A stretch of DNA of 64,000 nucleotides from DASZIT01 sp036268775 (GTDB taxonomy: Bacteria; Actinomycetota; Acidimicrobiia; Acidimicrobiales; RAAP-2): the NCBI GenBank assembly GCA_036268775.1, contig DATATM010000011.1, positions 18,912-82,911 of the forward strand, read 5' to 3'. Position 1 is the stretch's first letter. Every line of letters starts with the position of its first letter. The position numbers were made by a program, and so were the translations under genes. Positions 7,825 to 17,029 of the stretch are shown here, piece by piece. Below the pieces are notes generated by a model. The model searched no databases and was not told the DNA's origin. It saw nothing but the letters and a program-made list of their open reading frames with translations.

Positions 7825-9264
7825 ATGCGCGTGGCAATCATCGGAGCCGGGATGGCAGGGATCCTGAGCGCCATCAAGCTGACCGAAGCCGGCTTCACCG
7901 ACGTCACCGTCTACGAGAAGGCCGACCGGCTCGGAGGGACGTGGCGGGAGAACACCTATCCGGGGATCGCCTGCGACGTACCCTCCCATCTCTACAGCTA
8001 CTCCTTCCATCTCAACCCGGGCTGGAGCCACCCGTTCTCCCCCGGCCACGAGATCCAGGCCTACCTGCAGGCGGTGGCGCGTGACCACCGGGTGGACGGC
8101 CTCATCCGCTTCGGCGAAGAGGTGACCACCTGCACCTGGACCGACCGCCGTTGGCATCTCGACACCGCCGGTGGCGCCCACGATGTCGCCGACTTCGTCA
8201 TCGCCGCCACCGGCGTCCTGCACCACCCCAACTACCCCGACATCAAGGGTCTGGACGCGTTCGAGGGAAACCTCTTCCACAGTTCCCGGTGGGACCACGA
8301 CGTCACCATCGAGGGGGCCCGGGTCGGCATCGTCGGGACCGGCTCGACCGCCGTGCAGCTGGTGTCGGCGGTGGTGGAGCCGGCGCAGAAGCTCTCCCTC
8401 TTCCAACGGACCGCCCAATGGATCATGCCCCAGGAGAACCCGCCCTACCGTGAAGAGGAGCAGGCGGAGTGGGGCCGGAATCCGGACAAGCTCCAGCACC
8501 TCCACCAGAGCCTGTCGGAGCTCTTCACCAACTTCGCCAATGGCATCGTGGACGCCGAATCGCCGGAGATGGCGATGATCGCCGACATGTGCCGGCAGAA
8601 CCTCGAGTCGAAAGTCACCGACCCGGAGCTGCGGGAGAGGCTCCGTCCCAACTACCGGGCGGCCTGCAAGCGCCTGGTGATCTCCCCCAACTTCTACGAA
8701 AGCCTGCAGCGCGACAATGCCGAGCTGGTCACCGAGCCGATCGACCACGTCGAGGCAGATGGCATCCGCACCGTCGACGGGCGGCTGCACGCACTCGATG
8801 TGGTGGTGCTCGCCACCGGGTTCAAGGTCGACGCCTTCATGCGCCCCATGTCGATGATCGGGCGGGACGGCCAAGACCTGGCCGAGGTGTGGGCCGATCG
8901 CCCCAATGCCTACCTGTCGATCTCCATCCCCGAGTTCCCCAACTTCGCCATGGTCAACGGGCCCAACGGGCCGGTCGGGAACTTCTCGCTCATCGAAGTA
9001 GCCGAGATGCAGGTCGGCTACATCCTGCAGCTGATCGACCGGGTGGACTCCGGCCAGTGCCGGGAGATCAGTGTGACCCAGACGGCCACCGACCGGTTCG
9101 AGGCCACCCGGGTGGAGGCGGCCGCCAACACCATCTGGAGCACCGGCTGCCAGAGCTGGTACCTCGACGACCGGGGGATTCCGGCCACCTGGCCGTGGTC
9201 GTTCGGCCGGTTCTCGGCCGAAATGGAGCGCCCGAAGCTGGACGCCTTTGACCAGCGCCCCTGA
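7825..9264 (+). CDS. Flavin-containing monooxygenase, Baeyer-Villiger type
   Basis: 479 residues with two Rossmann motifs: GAGMAGI for FAD at about residues 7-13 and GTGSTAVQ for NADPH at about 172-179. FEGNLFHSSRWD (about 148-159) matches the type I Baeyer-Villiger fingerprint FxGxxxHxxxW, with Asp where Pro is more usual. Such enzymes insert oxygen into ketones or oxidise heteroatoms, using NADPH and O2. GGWxxxAxYPG-like segments (LGGTWRENTYPGIACDVPSHLYSYSF) are typical of the cyclohexanone or steroid monooxygenase group. The ATG has a GGGGGGTGG-type ribosome site. A ferritin-like protein and an LLM monooxygenase follow. Confidence 0.9.
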   Translation: MRVAIIGAGMAGILSAIKLTEAGFTDVTVYEKADRLGGTWRENTYPGIACDVPSHLYSYSFHLNPGWSHPFSPGHEIQAYLQAVARDHRVDGLIRFGEEVTTCTWTDRRWHLDTAGGAHDVADFVIAATGVLHHPNYPDIKGLDAFEGNLFHSSRWDHDVTIEGARVGIVGTGSTAVQLVSAVVEPAQKLSLFQRTAQWIMPQENPPYREEEQAEWGRNPDKLQHLHQSLSELFTNFANGIVDAESPEMAMIADMCRQNLESKVTDPELRERLRPNYRAACKRLVISPNFYESLQRDNAELVTEPIDHVEADGIRTVDGRLHALDVVVLATGFKVDAFMRPMSMIGRDGQDLAEVWADRPNAYLSISIPEFPNFAMVNGPNGPVGNFSLIEVAEMQVGYILQLIDRVDSGQCREISVTQTATDRFEATRVEAAANTIWSTGCQSWYLDDRGIPATWPWSFGRFSAEMERPKLDAFDQRP

Positions 9265-9328
9265 GCCCGACTGGCCCGATGACCGCGGCGGGTGGGCCTC
9301 CGACCTGCGGTGTTGGGGAGGCCGGCCG

Positions 9329-9334
9329 TACACT
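9329..9334 (+). promoter_or_regulatory. Predicted -10 element upstream of the ferritin-like gene
   Basis: TACACT lies 30 bp before ATG 9364, which has its own GAGGGGGA ribosome site. Unlike several other genes here, this transcript would carry a short leader. No convincing -35 box is visible. Confidence 0.3.
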
Positions 9335-9363
9335 GAGGATCGGCACACCGCCGAGGGGGAACC

Positions 9364-10482
9364 ATGACTACCTTGCAGACCGAGTTCAGCGAAGCCGAGC
9401 TGCTGGCCGAACACGACATCGCCGAGCCGTTGATCGTCAACAACGTGCGCTGCCATGGAGGATTCAACCAGGAGGGCGACTACGTCTCCCCCCGGACCAA
9501 GCACCGGTGGCCGGCCATCCGGGCCTGGGAGGAGAAGCGGGTCGCCCAGTTCGGCACCCCGATCCTCGACGTCCCCCTCGAGACCTGGCCGGAGAACTTT
9601 CCCAATGTCGCCCAGACCAAGCTGTTGCTGGGCCAGGGCATCACCACCCCCACCATCACCTCCCTCACCCGGATCGGGACGGTGGAGGGATTCGGCGGGA
9701 TGTTGCGGATGCTGCCGACGCCGGAGTTCGCCCGTTGTTTCGACGAAGAGATCGACGGCACCGCCATCGCCCATATCAGCGGCGGCCTCTTCGAAGCCCA
9801 CGCCCGCGACGAGTCCGGTTTCGGGGACCAGGCCGGCCATGACCGGATGTGGTTCGTCGCCCGGGACATCGCTTTCGAGAACCCCGCCACCGAGGATCTG
9901 ACCGCCCGGATGCTCGAACGGATGGGCATCAACACCACCCCGCGATCGGCCGCGCAGACCCAACAGCTCCAACAGGCCGCCCGGGCCGGCCGGGTGCTCC
10001 CCGACGACATCGACTTCACCCTCGAGGTGGTGGTGGGTCGCATGATCGGCCTGTTGCTGATCGAGATCTCCGCTTTCCACGGCTTTCGCTGGGCGGAAGC
10101 GGTCCTGAGCGATACCGAGTTGGTGGCCGGCGACGGCGCCGCCGCCACCCTCGTCTCCCACATCCGGGCCGATGAGACGCCCCACGTGGCCTGGCTCCGC
10201 ACCGCCCTGTCGGAGATGCGGGACCGGACCTGGGTGGGGGAGAGCGGACGCAGCTACGACGGGACGGACATGATCGAGAAGTTGTGGGATCGGGCCATGG
10301 AGAACTCCCTCCTGCTCCGGCGACAGGAGAACCTCCAGTTCTTCATGCTGGAGATCGAGGAGGCGGTCGTGGGCCGATCCGATGGCGCCGACCTGATCGA
10401 GGAGATGCTCAGCCTCGGGACCGTCAGCCGGCTCGACGATGGCACCGTCGTCGACACCGCCAGCCAGTCCCTCCTCGGTTGA
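9364..10482 (+). CDS. Ferritin-like (possible di-iron) protein of unknown function
   Basis: 372 residues, with no family recognised with certainty. Helices carry carboxylate/histidine sets that look like a four-helix di-iron centre: GGLFEAHARDE (about residue 140), LLLIEISAFH (about 232) and HIRADETPHVAWL (about 262), the last two being ExxxH and ExxH patterns. A di-iron oxygenase or oxidase role would fit its position between a Baeyer-Villiger-type monooxygenase and an LLM monooxygenase. The LLM gene starts 11 nt downstream, so the pair is an operon. Metal binding is inferred from motifs only. Confidence 0.6.
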   Translation: MTTLQTEFSEAELLAEHDIAEPLIVNNVRCHGGFNQEGDYVSPRTKHRWPAIRAWEEKRVAQFGTPILDVPLETWPENFPNVAQTKLLLGQGITTPTITSLTRIGTVEGFGGMLRMLPTPEFARCFDEEIDGTAIAHISGGLFEAHARDESGFGDQAGHDRMWFVARDIAFENPATEDLTARMLERMGINTTPRSAAQTQQLQQAARAGRVLPDDIDFTLEVVVGRMIGLLLIEISAFHGFRWAEAVLSDTELVAGDGAAATLVSHIRADETPHVAWLRTALSEMRDRTWVGESGRSYDGTDMIEKLWDRAMENSLLLRRQENLQFFMLEIEEAVVGRSDGADLIEEMLSLGTVSRLDDGTVVDTASQSLLG

Positions 10483-10493
10483 GCTGAGCCGCT

Positions 10494-11855
10494 GTGAAGT
10501 TCGGGATCTTCTACGAGCACCAGCTTCCCCGCCCCTGGCACCCGGACAGTGAACAGCAACTGATCAATGACGCCTTGGATCAGATCGAGCTGGCCGACCA
10601 GGTGGGCATCCAGTACCTGTGGGAGGTGGAGCACCACTTCTTGGAGGAGTACTCCCATTCCAGTGCGCCGGAGGTGTTCCTGGCCGCCGCCAGTCAACGG
10701 ACGAAGCGCATGCGCATCGGCCACGGGATCGTCCAGACCGCTCCGGCCTACAACCATCCGGCCCGGGTCGCCGAGCGGATCGCCATGCTCGATCTGGTTT
10801 CCAACGGACGGGTGGAATTCGGGTCGGGCGAGTCATCGTCGGAGGCCGAGCTGCGCGGCTTCGGGATCGATCCGGCGGTCAAGCGGGAGGCGTGGCTCGA
10901 GGGGCTCGAGGTCGCCATCCGCTGCATGACGGAGATGCCGTTCGGCGGAGTCGACGGCACCTTCGTCCAGATGCCGCCGCGCAACGTGGTGCCGAAACCG
11001 GTGCAGAAGCCCCATCCTCCGTTGTGGGTAGCCTGCAGCCGCCGAGACACCATTCTCCTGGCCGCGGAGAAGGGGATCGGGGCCCTCAGCTTCGCCTTCA
11101 TCGAGCCCGAGGATGCCCAGCAATGGGTGGCGGACTACGAGGCGGTGTTGCGGGAGAAGTGCGTGCCGGTCGGGTTGTCGGTCAATCCGCAGGTGGCCTG
11201 TGTCACCCCGATGATGTGTGCCGAGGACGAGGAGGTGGCCATCGCCCGGGGCCTGGAGGGAGCCAATTTCTTCGGCTACTCGCTCGCCCACTTCTATGTC
11301 TTCGGGGATCACGTCCCCGCCTCCACCAACGTGTGGGAGGAATTCCAACAGCGCCGGGGGAAGCTGGGTTACTCGCCCGAGGCCGCCCTGGCCAACCGGC
11401 AGCAGACCCTGGGGGCCCAGATCGCCTCCGGCGACGCCAAGGGACTGCGGGGCGCCACCGGCACCCCCGGCCAGCTCCGGGAGTTCCTCCGTCGCTACGA
11501 AGCAGCCGGCGTCGACCAGCTGATCTTCGTGATGCAGGCGGGTCGGAACCGGCACGAGGACATCATGGAGTCCATCGAACTGTTCGGGACCCAGGTGCTG
11601 CCGGAGTTCGTGGAGCGGGACGAGGCGGCCAGCCGGGCCAAGGCGGCCAAGTGGGAGCCGATCATCGAGGCGGCGTTGGCCCGTCGGAGTCCGGACCACC
11701 CTTCGATGGCGGCCGACTACGTGATGAGGGCGATCCCCAAGCAGATGGTCGATGCCCTGGAGAGTGAGCCGGCTCAGGTCTGGCTCGACACCCTGGCGGA
11801 CAACCGGGCCGCCGGGGTCCTGGACGAGGAGTTCCAGAGGCTGGTGGACGGCTAG
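10494..11855 (+). CDS. LLM-class flavin-dependent monooxygenase
   Basis: 453 residues, longer than the common ~330-residue luciferase-like enzymes. The N terminus MKFGIFYEHQLPRPW and the segments EVEHHFLEEYSHSSAPEVFL and RVEFGSGESSS match the bacterial luciferase and alkanal monooxygenase-like group. An extension of about 90 residues follows the barrel. The GTG start is 11 nt after the ferritin-like gene, so both are probably on one mRNA. The substrate is unknown; with the upstream monooxygenase it could belong to a ketone or hydrocarbon oxidation route, which is inference. Confidence 0.85.
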   Translation: MKFGIFYEHQLPRPWHPDSEQQLINDALDQIELADQVGIQYLWEVEHHFLEEYSHSSAPEVFLAAASQRTKRMRIGHGIVQTAPAYNHPARVAERIAMLDLVSNGRVEFGSGESSSEAELRGFGIDPAVKREAWLEGLEVAIRCMTEMPFGGVDGTFVQMPPRNVVPKPVQKPHPPLWVACSRRDTILLAAEKGIGALSFAFIEPEDAQQWVADYEAVLREKCVPVGLSVNPQVACVTPMMCAEDEEVAIARGLEGANFFGYSLAHFYVFGDHVPASTNVWEEFQQRRGKLGYSPEAALANRQQTLGAQIASGDAKGLRGATGTPGQLREFLRRYEAAGVDQLIFVMQAGRNRHEDIMESIELFGTQVLPEFVERDEAASRAKAAKWEPIIEAALARRSPDHPSMAADYVMRAIPKQMVDALESEPAQVWLDTLADNRAAGVLDEEFQRLVDG

Positions 11856-11868
11856 ACGACCCGAGCCG

Positions 11869-12417
11869 TCAGCGCCGGGACCGATGGACCGAGACGGCAT
11901 AGTGGTCCGACCCGGAAGACGGTTGGCGGTCCCAGGTGGCCCATCGCTCCACCAGCTCGAGGCCGGCGTCCTGGCAGTGCCGGTCGTAGTCCTCCCGTGA
12001 ATAGCGCCCGTCCAGTTGGAACCCGGCCACCAGGGCGCCCCCCGGCCGGAGGTGACGGGCGCACCCGCCGACCAGCGCCGCCTGGGTGCTCGGCGGGGTG
12101 AAGAGCAGCACGTTGCCAGCCATGACCACGACATCGAACTGTCGCCCGAGGTCGAGCCCGCCGACATCGGCCTCCACCCAGGTGAGTTCCGGGCCGAGCC
12201 TTCGGGCGGTGGCGATCATCGAGGGGTCGAGATCAACGCCGATCACCTCGATTCCCCGGCAGGCGAGTTCCACCGCCACCCGGCCGGAACCGCATCCGGC
12301 GTCGAGCACTGCGGCCGGATGCAGGCCCATCACGAAGTCGGCCTCGCCGTGGACGCCGACCCCGGAGGCGGCGAGAGTATCGAATCGTTGCTGATAGCGC
12401 TCCCCGTCCCATGCCAT
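11869..12417 (-). CDS. Class I SAM-dependent methyltransferase
   Basis: 182 residues with the SAM-binding motif VLDAGCGSGRVAVEL (38-52), the acidic strand end IEVIGVDLDPSMI (57-68) and VVVMAGNVLLF in the post-II region. LRPGGALVAGF marks motif III. The acceptor is unknown. ATG 12417 gives the usual size for a small stand-alone methyltransferase; the frame continuing upstream is antisense to lysS and not coding. The gene converges on the LLM gene (13-bp gap) and is divergent from lysS. Confidence 0.85.
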   Translation of the reverse strand: MAWDGERYQQRFDTLAASGVGVHGEADFVMGLHPAAVLDAGCGSGRVAVELACRGIEVIGVDLDPSMIATARRLGPELTWVEADVGGLDLGRQFDVVVMAGNVLLFTPPSTQAALVGGCARHLRPGGALVAGFQLDGRYSREDYDRHCQDAGLELVERWATWDRQPSSGSDHYAVSVHRSRR

Positions 12418-12501
12418 AGTTGCATCATCGCGCTGCCGGTAGTGAGCGTAGAATCCCCCGAGGCGCAAACGGGTACCGAGGGACTCCTGAAGGGGGCAAT
12501 T

Positions 12502-14022
12502 TTGACCGACGTTGCGAATCCGGAAGGAGGAGGCGAGTCGGCGCGGTCGGTTGACGCCCTCTCCGCCGAGCGGCGCTCGAAGCGGGACTACGTCCGGGAC
12601 CAGGGCATCGATCCCTATCCCTCCCGGTTCGACCGCTCCCACACCACCGCCGAGTTGCGGGAGCGGTACGGAGAACTCCCCGCCGATGCCCGCACCGGCG
12701 CCGTCGTGCAGGTGGCGGGGAGGATCACCAGTGTCCGGGGCCACGGGAAGCTGGTCTTCATCACCTTGCAGGACGTGTCCGGCCCCATTCAGCTGCTGGT
12801 CCCGGTCAGCAATCTCTCCAAGGACGGCGCCGTCGTCCTCGACAAGTCCGACCTCGGGGACTGGGTCGGGGCCATCGGGGAAGTCATCGTGAGCCGCCGG
12901 GGAGAGCTCTCGGTCGAGCTCACCGATCTGCAGCTGCTGTCGAAGGCCCTCCGCCCCCTCCCGGACAAATGGCACGGACTGAGCGAGGCGGAGATGCGCT
13001 ACCGCCAGCGCGAGGTCGACCTGCTGGCCAACGAGGACACCCGCCGGGTCTTCGGGATCCGGTTCAAAGCCGTAGCCGCCATGCGGACGGAGTTGATGGC
13101 GGAGGACTATCTCGAGGTCGAGACGCCCATCCTCCAACCTCAGGCCGGCGGGGCCATTGCCCGCCCGTTCTACACCCACGCCAACGCCCTCGACATCGAC
13201 CTCAGCCTCCGCATCGCCCCGGAGCTCTATCTGAAGCGATTGGTGATCGGGGGGTTCGAGCGGGTGTTCGAGATCGCCCGCAACTTTCGCAACGAGGGCG
13301 TCGACACCCGGCACAGCCCGGAGTTCACCGCCCTCGAGGCCTACCGGGCCTTCGGTGACTTCAACGACGGCATGGACCTCACCGAGCGCCTGGTGGTGGC
13401 GGCCGCCCAGGCGGCCACCGGCCGGATGAGCTTCACCACCGCCGGAGGACCGGTCGACCTCACACCGCCGTGGCCCCGCCAGGACCTGTTGACCCTCATC
13501 GAAGAAGTCGCCGGCCGTCGGCTGCATCCCTCCGACCCGGTCGACGACGTCCGCGCCGCCGCCCGCCAACTCGACGTCGAGTATGACGACGGCTGGGGCT
13601 CGGGGAAGATCATCTTCGAGATCTACGACAAGGTGTTGTTGCCCAACCTGCTCGGACCGGTGTTCGTCTGTGGCTTCCCGGTGGAAGTGTCCCCACTGGC
13701 CCGGCACCAGCTCACCGACGACACTCTGACCGACCGTTTCGAACTGGTGGTCGACGCCAAGGAGTACGCCAACGGCTACAGCGAGCTCAACATCCCCGAG
13801 GAACAGAATCTCCGGTTCCGGGGGGAGGCGGCTGCCGCCGCCAAGGGAGACCTCGAGGCCCACCCGGCCGACATGGCCTTCGTGCGGGCGCTCGAGTACG
13901 GACTCCCTCCGACATCGGGGATCGGCATCGGGGTGGACCGGTTGGTGATGCTGCTGGCCGAGGTGGAGGCCATCCGGGACGTCATCCTCTTTCCCATGCT
14001 CCGGCCCGAATCGCCGGGATGA
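12502..14022 (+). CDS. lysS: Class II lysyl-tRNA synthetase
   Basis: 506 residues: an OB-fold anticodon domain (about 60-160), then the class II catalytic core with motif 2 at FEIARNFRNEGVDTRHSPEF and motif 3 at GIGIGVDRLVML. It charges tRNA-Lys. The TTG at 12502 is preferred because AGGGGG lies 7-12 nt upstream; a good -10 (TAGAAT) is at 12449. The last codon overlaps the ATG of a gene with an MprF-type domain. In mycobacteria, LysX joins these two activities in one protein, so this copy may serve lysyl-phosphatidylglycerol synthesis as well as, or instead of, translation. Whether another lysS exists elsewhere is not visible. Confidence 0.92.
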   Translation: MTDVANPEGGGESARSVDALSAERRSKRDYVRDQGIDPYPSRFDRSHTTAELRERYGELPADARTGAVVQVAGRITSVRGHGKLVFITLQDVSGPIQLLVPVSNLSKDGAVVLDKSDLGDWVGAIGEVIVSRRGELSVELTDLQLLSKALRPLPDKWHGLSEAEMRYRQREVDLLANEDTRRVFGIRFKAVAAMRTELMAEDYLEVETPILQPQAGGAIARPFYTHANALDIDLSLRIAPELYLKRLVIGGFERVFEIARNFRNEGVDTRHSPEFTALEAYRAFGDFNDGMDLTERLVVAAAQAATGRMSFTTAGGPVDLTPPWPRQDLLTLIEEVAGRRLHPSDPVDDVRAAARQLDVEYDDGWGSGKIIFEIYDKVLLPNLLGPVFVCGFPVEVSPLARHQLTDDTLTDRFELVVDAKEYANGYSELNIPEEQNLRFRGEAAAAAKGDLEAHPADMAFVRALEYGLPPTSGIGIGVDRLVMLLAEVEAIRDVILFPMLRPESPG

Positions 14023-17006
14023 CCGACGTCGTCACCGAGCCCGGGAGTCCCGCCGTCAACGGCGCCGACCGGTACTCGACTCGGCACCGGGTTCCGAGTG
14101 ACGGCCTGGGCGACGGTGGGTCACCGGGGATCGCCACCCAGTTCTACATGCCGGATCTGGTCGAGGCCCTGGTCCCGCTGGGCGGACGGGCGATGGTGGT
14201 CAGCGACCTCCATCTGGCCGCCATCCCAACCGACGCCAGTCGGATCGTGGCCGACGAGCTGGCGGAGCTGTTGGGTGGGTGGGAAGGTCCGGGGGCCTTC
14301 GTCATCGCCGGCGATGGCTTCGAGATGTTGGCCGGTCCGCCGGACGTCGGTGCCATCCTCGATTCCCATCCCCAGTTCGCCGCCGCTCTCGCCGCCTTCA
14401 CCGATCAGCCGGATCACCAGCTCATCGTCCTCTCCGGCAACCACGACGGACAACTGGCCTGGGACGGCCGGGCGGTGGCGACGCTGACCGACCGGTTGGG
14501 GATGTCCGGCATCGCCTTTGCCTGTGATCTGGCCATCACCACCGCTGAGGGTCTGCAACGGGTGCACATCGTCCACGGGAACCAGTCCGACCCCTACAAC
14601 GCCTTCGACGATCCCCGGTCGCCGGTGGACACCCCGTTCGGCCACCACATCGTCCGTGACGTGCTGCCGCAGCTGGCCGCCCGCCAGCACCCCGGGTCGC
14701 TGTTCGACGGGGTGCAGTGGCTCGATGGCGAGCCGGCCGGATTCGTCAGCTCCCGGCTCTTCTACCGGAAGGTCATCGGAAAGTTCTGGCTCCTGGCCAT
14801 CCCCTTCATCGCCGCCTTGCTGCTCCGGTTCCTGACCTTCATCCCCGGGTTCGGGACACTCCTCAAACACCACAGTCAGCGCTGGTTGATCGCCTTCGGG
14901 CTCTTGATCCTGCTGATGATCGTGGTGGCGATGGTGGCCGCCTTGGCCACCATGTTCCGGGTGAACAAGGCCCTGCGGGAGGGATCCCTCAACGAGCGGG
15001 CCGATCCGGTGACCCACAACGCTCCTCCCCGGGCCGAGGCTTCCCGGCTGGTGGCCGAAGGCTACGCCGGCATGATCAGCGGGCACACCCACCAGCCCGA
15101 GCTCTCGGTAGTGGGCAACGGCTTCTACGCCAACACCGGCAGCGGGACCGAGTCGACGGTCGCCCAGCCCGCCCGGTGGCGGCTGCCCAAGCCGTATGTC
15201 ACGGCTCGGCGCTTCTCCTATGTGGAGATCATCGCCGGAGACGTACTCATCGTCCGGCTGTTCCTGCGGGAGACGCCCACCCGGGATCCGGTCCTGCTCG
15301 AGCGATTGGCCATGACCCGAGTCCGTCACGGCCAGACCACCACCCAGATGGTGGCCTCCCTGCCCAACGGCCCGACCTGGACCAACGAGGTCAAGGCCCT
15401 CAGCCACTGGTCGCGGTCCCGGAAGGTGCGGCAGCTGGCGGCCGGCATCCTGCTGTTCGCCGGACTCATCAATATCGTCTTCGCCCTGCTGTTCGATGTG
15501 CGTTCGACCCTTCCGGCCGATCGGTGGCTTCCCCTCGGCATCGGACCTTTGGACGGGATGACCGCCATCGTGGGTGGATTGGCCCTACTCGGGCTCTCCC
15601 GAGGGGTGAGGCACGGCTACCGGTCGGCGTGGGCGGTGGCCATCCTGGTGCTGGTGGCCGACATCGTCAGCCGACTGGTGAACTCCACCGGCGTGGTCGG
15701 CACCACCGTAGCCTTCGTCGTAGCCTTCTGGCTGATCCTCGAATACTCCAAGTTCGGGGTGTATCCCGTGGGGGTGAGTCGCCTGGCCCGATGGGGGATG
15801 TCCGGCGGGCTGGGTGTCCTTGCCGCCCTGGCCATCCTGGACGACCTCTACGAACCCCAGCAGGGATTTGCTCTCGACCTCACCGGCCTGGTGCTCGTGG
15901 GGGTTATCGCACTCACCCTGCTGGTGACGGTTCCTGGGCGCGAGCACCGCCGGACGGGGACCGCCCGCGCCGAGGCCTTCGATCGTGCCTTCGAGATAAT
16001 CGAGACCTACGGCGGGGACACCCTGGACTACTTCGCTCTCCGGGACGACAAATCCTGGTTCTTCTCCGGCGCCTCACTGGTGGCCTACTCGGTGATCAAC
16101 GGGGTGATGCTGGTGTCCCCCGACCCCATCGGGCCGGTGGACCAGCGGGTGTCGGTCTGGTCGGACGTCATGAACATGGCCCAGGCCAACGGCTGGGCCC
16201 CGGCGGTGCTGGCCGCCTCGGAGGCATGGCTGCCCATCTATCGCGCCTCCGGCCTGGTCGACCACTACCTGGGGGACGAGGCGGTGGTCGACTGCATCAC
16301 CTTCTCGCTGCAGGGCAAGTCGATGAAGTCGCTTCGGGGCGCCTACAACCGGATGCAGAAGTCGGGCTATCGGGTGGAAGTCCACGATCCGGCCGAGGTG
16401 GGACCGGAGTTGAAGACCCAGTTGCTCACCCTGATGACCGAGACCCGTCAGGGGGAAGCCGAACGCGGCTATTCGATGACCCTCAGCCGGATCTTCGACC
16501 CCCGGGATCGCGGCTTGCTCCTGGCCGTGTGCCTCGACGCCGACGGCATTCCCCTGGCCTTCAACCAGTACGTTCCGGCGCCGCAAGTGAACGGCTACTC
16601 GCTGGATCTGATGCGGCGGACCAGCCGGGAAGACGTCCCCAGCGGGCTCACCGACTTCGTCATCCTCGAGACCATCCAGTGGATGGCGGAAAAGAACCTG
16701 CGGGGACTCGGCCTCAACTTCGCCACCATGCGGGCGATCGTGTCCGGCGAGACGACCGGGGGGGCCTGGACCTCGCTGGAGCGCAATGTCCTCCACCGGT
16801 TCAGCGACACCATGCAGATCGAGTCGCTCTGGAAGTTCAACAAGAAGTACGAGCCCCGGTGGAACCCGCGGTACGCGGTGACCGGGCCGTTCGTCCACAT
16901 TGCCCGCACCAGCCTGGCCATGGCCCGGGCGGAGGCGGTCACCGAGATCCCCTTCATCGGGCGCCTGCTGAAGATCCGCGAGCCGTCCGGCAGCGACAAG
17001 CTCTGA
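14019..17006 (+). CDS. Fusion of calcineurin-like phosphoesterase and MprF-type (DUF2156) aminoacyl-lipid synthase
   Basis: 995 residues. Residues ~55-365 form a metallophosphoesterase with all its metal motifs: SDLH (D63, H65), GDGFE (D99), GNHD (N141, H142) and GHTH (H356, H358). Two membrane helices (about 252-275 and 290-315) interrupt the domain, and several more lie between ~470 and 640. Residues ~650-980 match the cytosolic GNAT-like domain of lysyl-phosphatidylglycerol synthases (WFFSGASLVAYSVINGVMLV, then MKSLRGAYNRMQKSGYRVEV and LNFATMRAI). The product probably moves lysine from tRNA to a membrane lipid. The phosphoesterase may act on a lipid or lipid-linked phosphate, which is inference. 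Coupled to lysS by ATGA. Confidence 0.85.
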   Translation: MTDVVTEPGSPAVNGADRYSTRHRVPSDGLGDGGSPGIATQFYMPDLVEALVPLGGRAMVVSDLHLAAIPTDASRIVADELAELLGGWEGPGAFVIAGDGFEMLAGPPDVGAILDSHPQFAAALAAFTDQPDHQLIVLSGNHDGQLAWDGRAVATLTDRLGMSGIAFACDLAITTAEGLQRVHIVHGNQSDPYNAFDDPRSPVDTPFGHHIVRDVLPQLAARQHPGSLFDGVQWLDGEPAGFVSSRLFYRKVIGKFWLLAIPFIAALLLRFLTFIPGFGTLLKHHSQRWLIAFGLLILLMIVVAMVAALATMFRVNKALREGSLNERADPVTHNAPPRAEASRLVAEGYAGMISGHTHQPELSVVGNGFYANTGSGTESTVAQPARWRLPKPYVTARRFSYVEIIAGDVLIVRLFLRETPTRDPVLLERLAMTRVRHGQTTTQMVASLPNGPTWTNEVKALSHWSRSRKVRQLAAGILLFAGLINIVFALLFDVRSTLPADRWLPLGIGPLDGMTAIVGGLALLGLSRGVRHGYRSAWAVAILVLVADIVSRLVNSTGVVGTTVAFVVAFWLILEYSKFGVYPVGVSRLARWGMSGGLGVLAALAILDDLYEPQQGFALDLTGLVLVGVIALTLLVTVPGREHRRTGTARAEAFDRAFEIIETYGGDTLDYFALRDDKSWFFSGASLVAYSVINGVMLVSPDPIGPVDQRVSVWSDVMNMAQANGWAPAVLAASEAWLPIYRASGLVDHYLGDEAVVDCITFSLQGKSMKSLRGAYNRMQKSGYRVEVHDPAEVGPELKTQLLTLMTETRQGEAERGYSMTLSRIFDPRDRGLLLAVCLDADGIPLAFNQYVPAPQVNGYSLDLMRRTSREDVPSGLTDFVILETIQWMAEKNLRGLGLNFATMRAIVSGETTGGAWTSLERNVLHRFSDTMQIESLWKFNKKYEPRWNPRYAVTGPFVHIARTSLAMARAEAVTEIPFIGRLLKIREPSGSDKL

Positions 17007-17029
17007 ATCCCGCCCCCCCGCCGGCCGGG

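Noticed and set aside
7615..10185. A very long minus-strand open frame continuing upstream from mscL
   Set aside because: It is antisense to two convincing plus-strand genes and reads as low-complexity Gly/Pro/His/Val. High GC leaves few stops in such frames. Only the MscL part has homology.
12016..12501. N-terminal extension of lysS by 162 codons
   Set aside because: The extension is antisense to the methyltransferase gene, and TTG 12502 has a proper ribosome site and gives a normal LysRS length.
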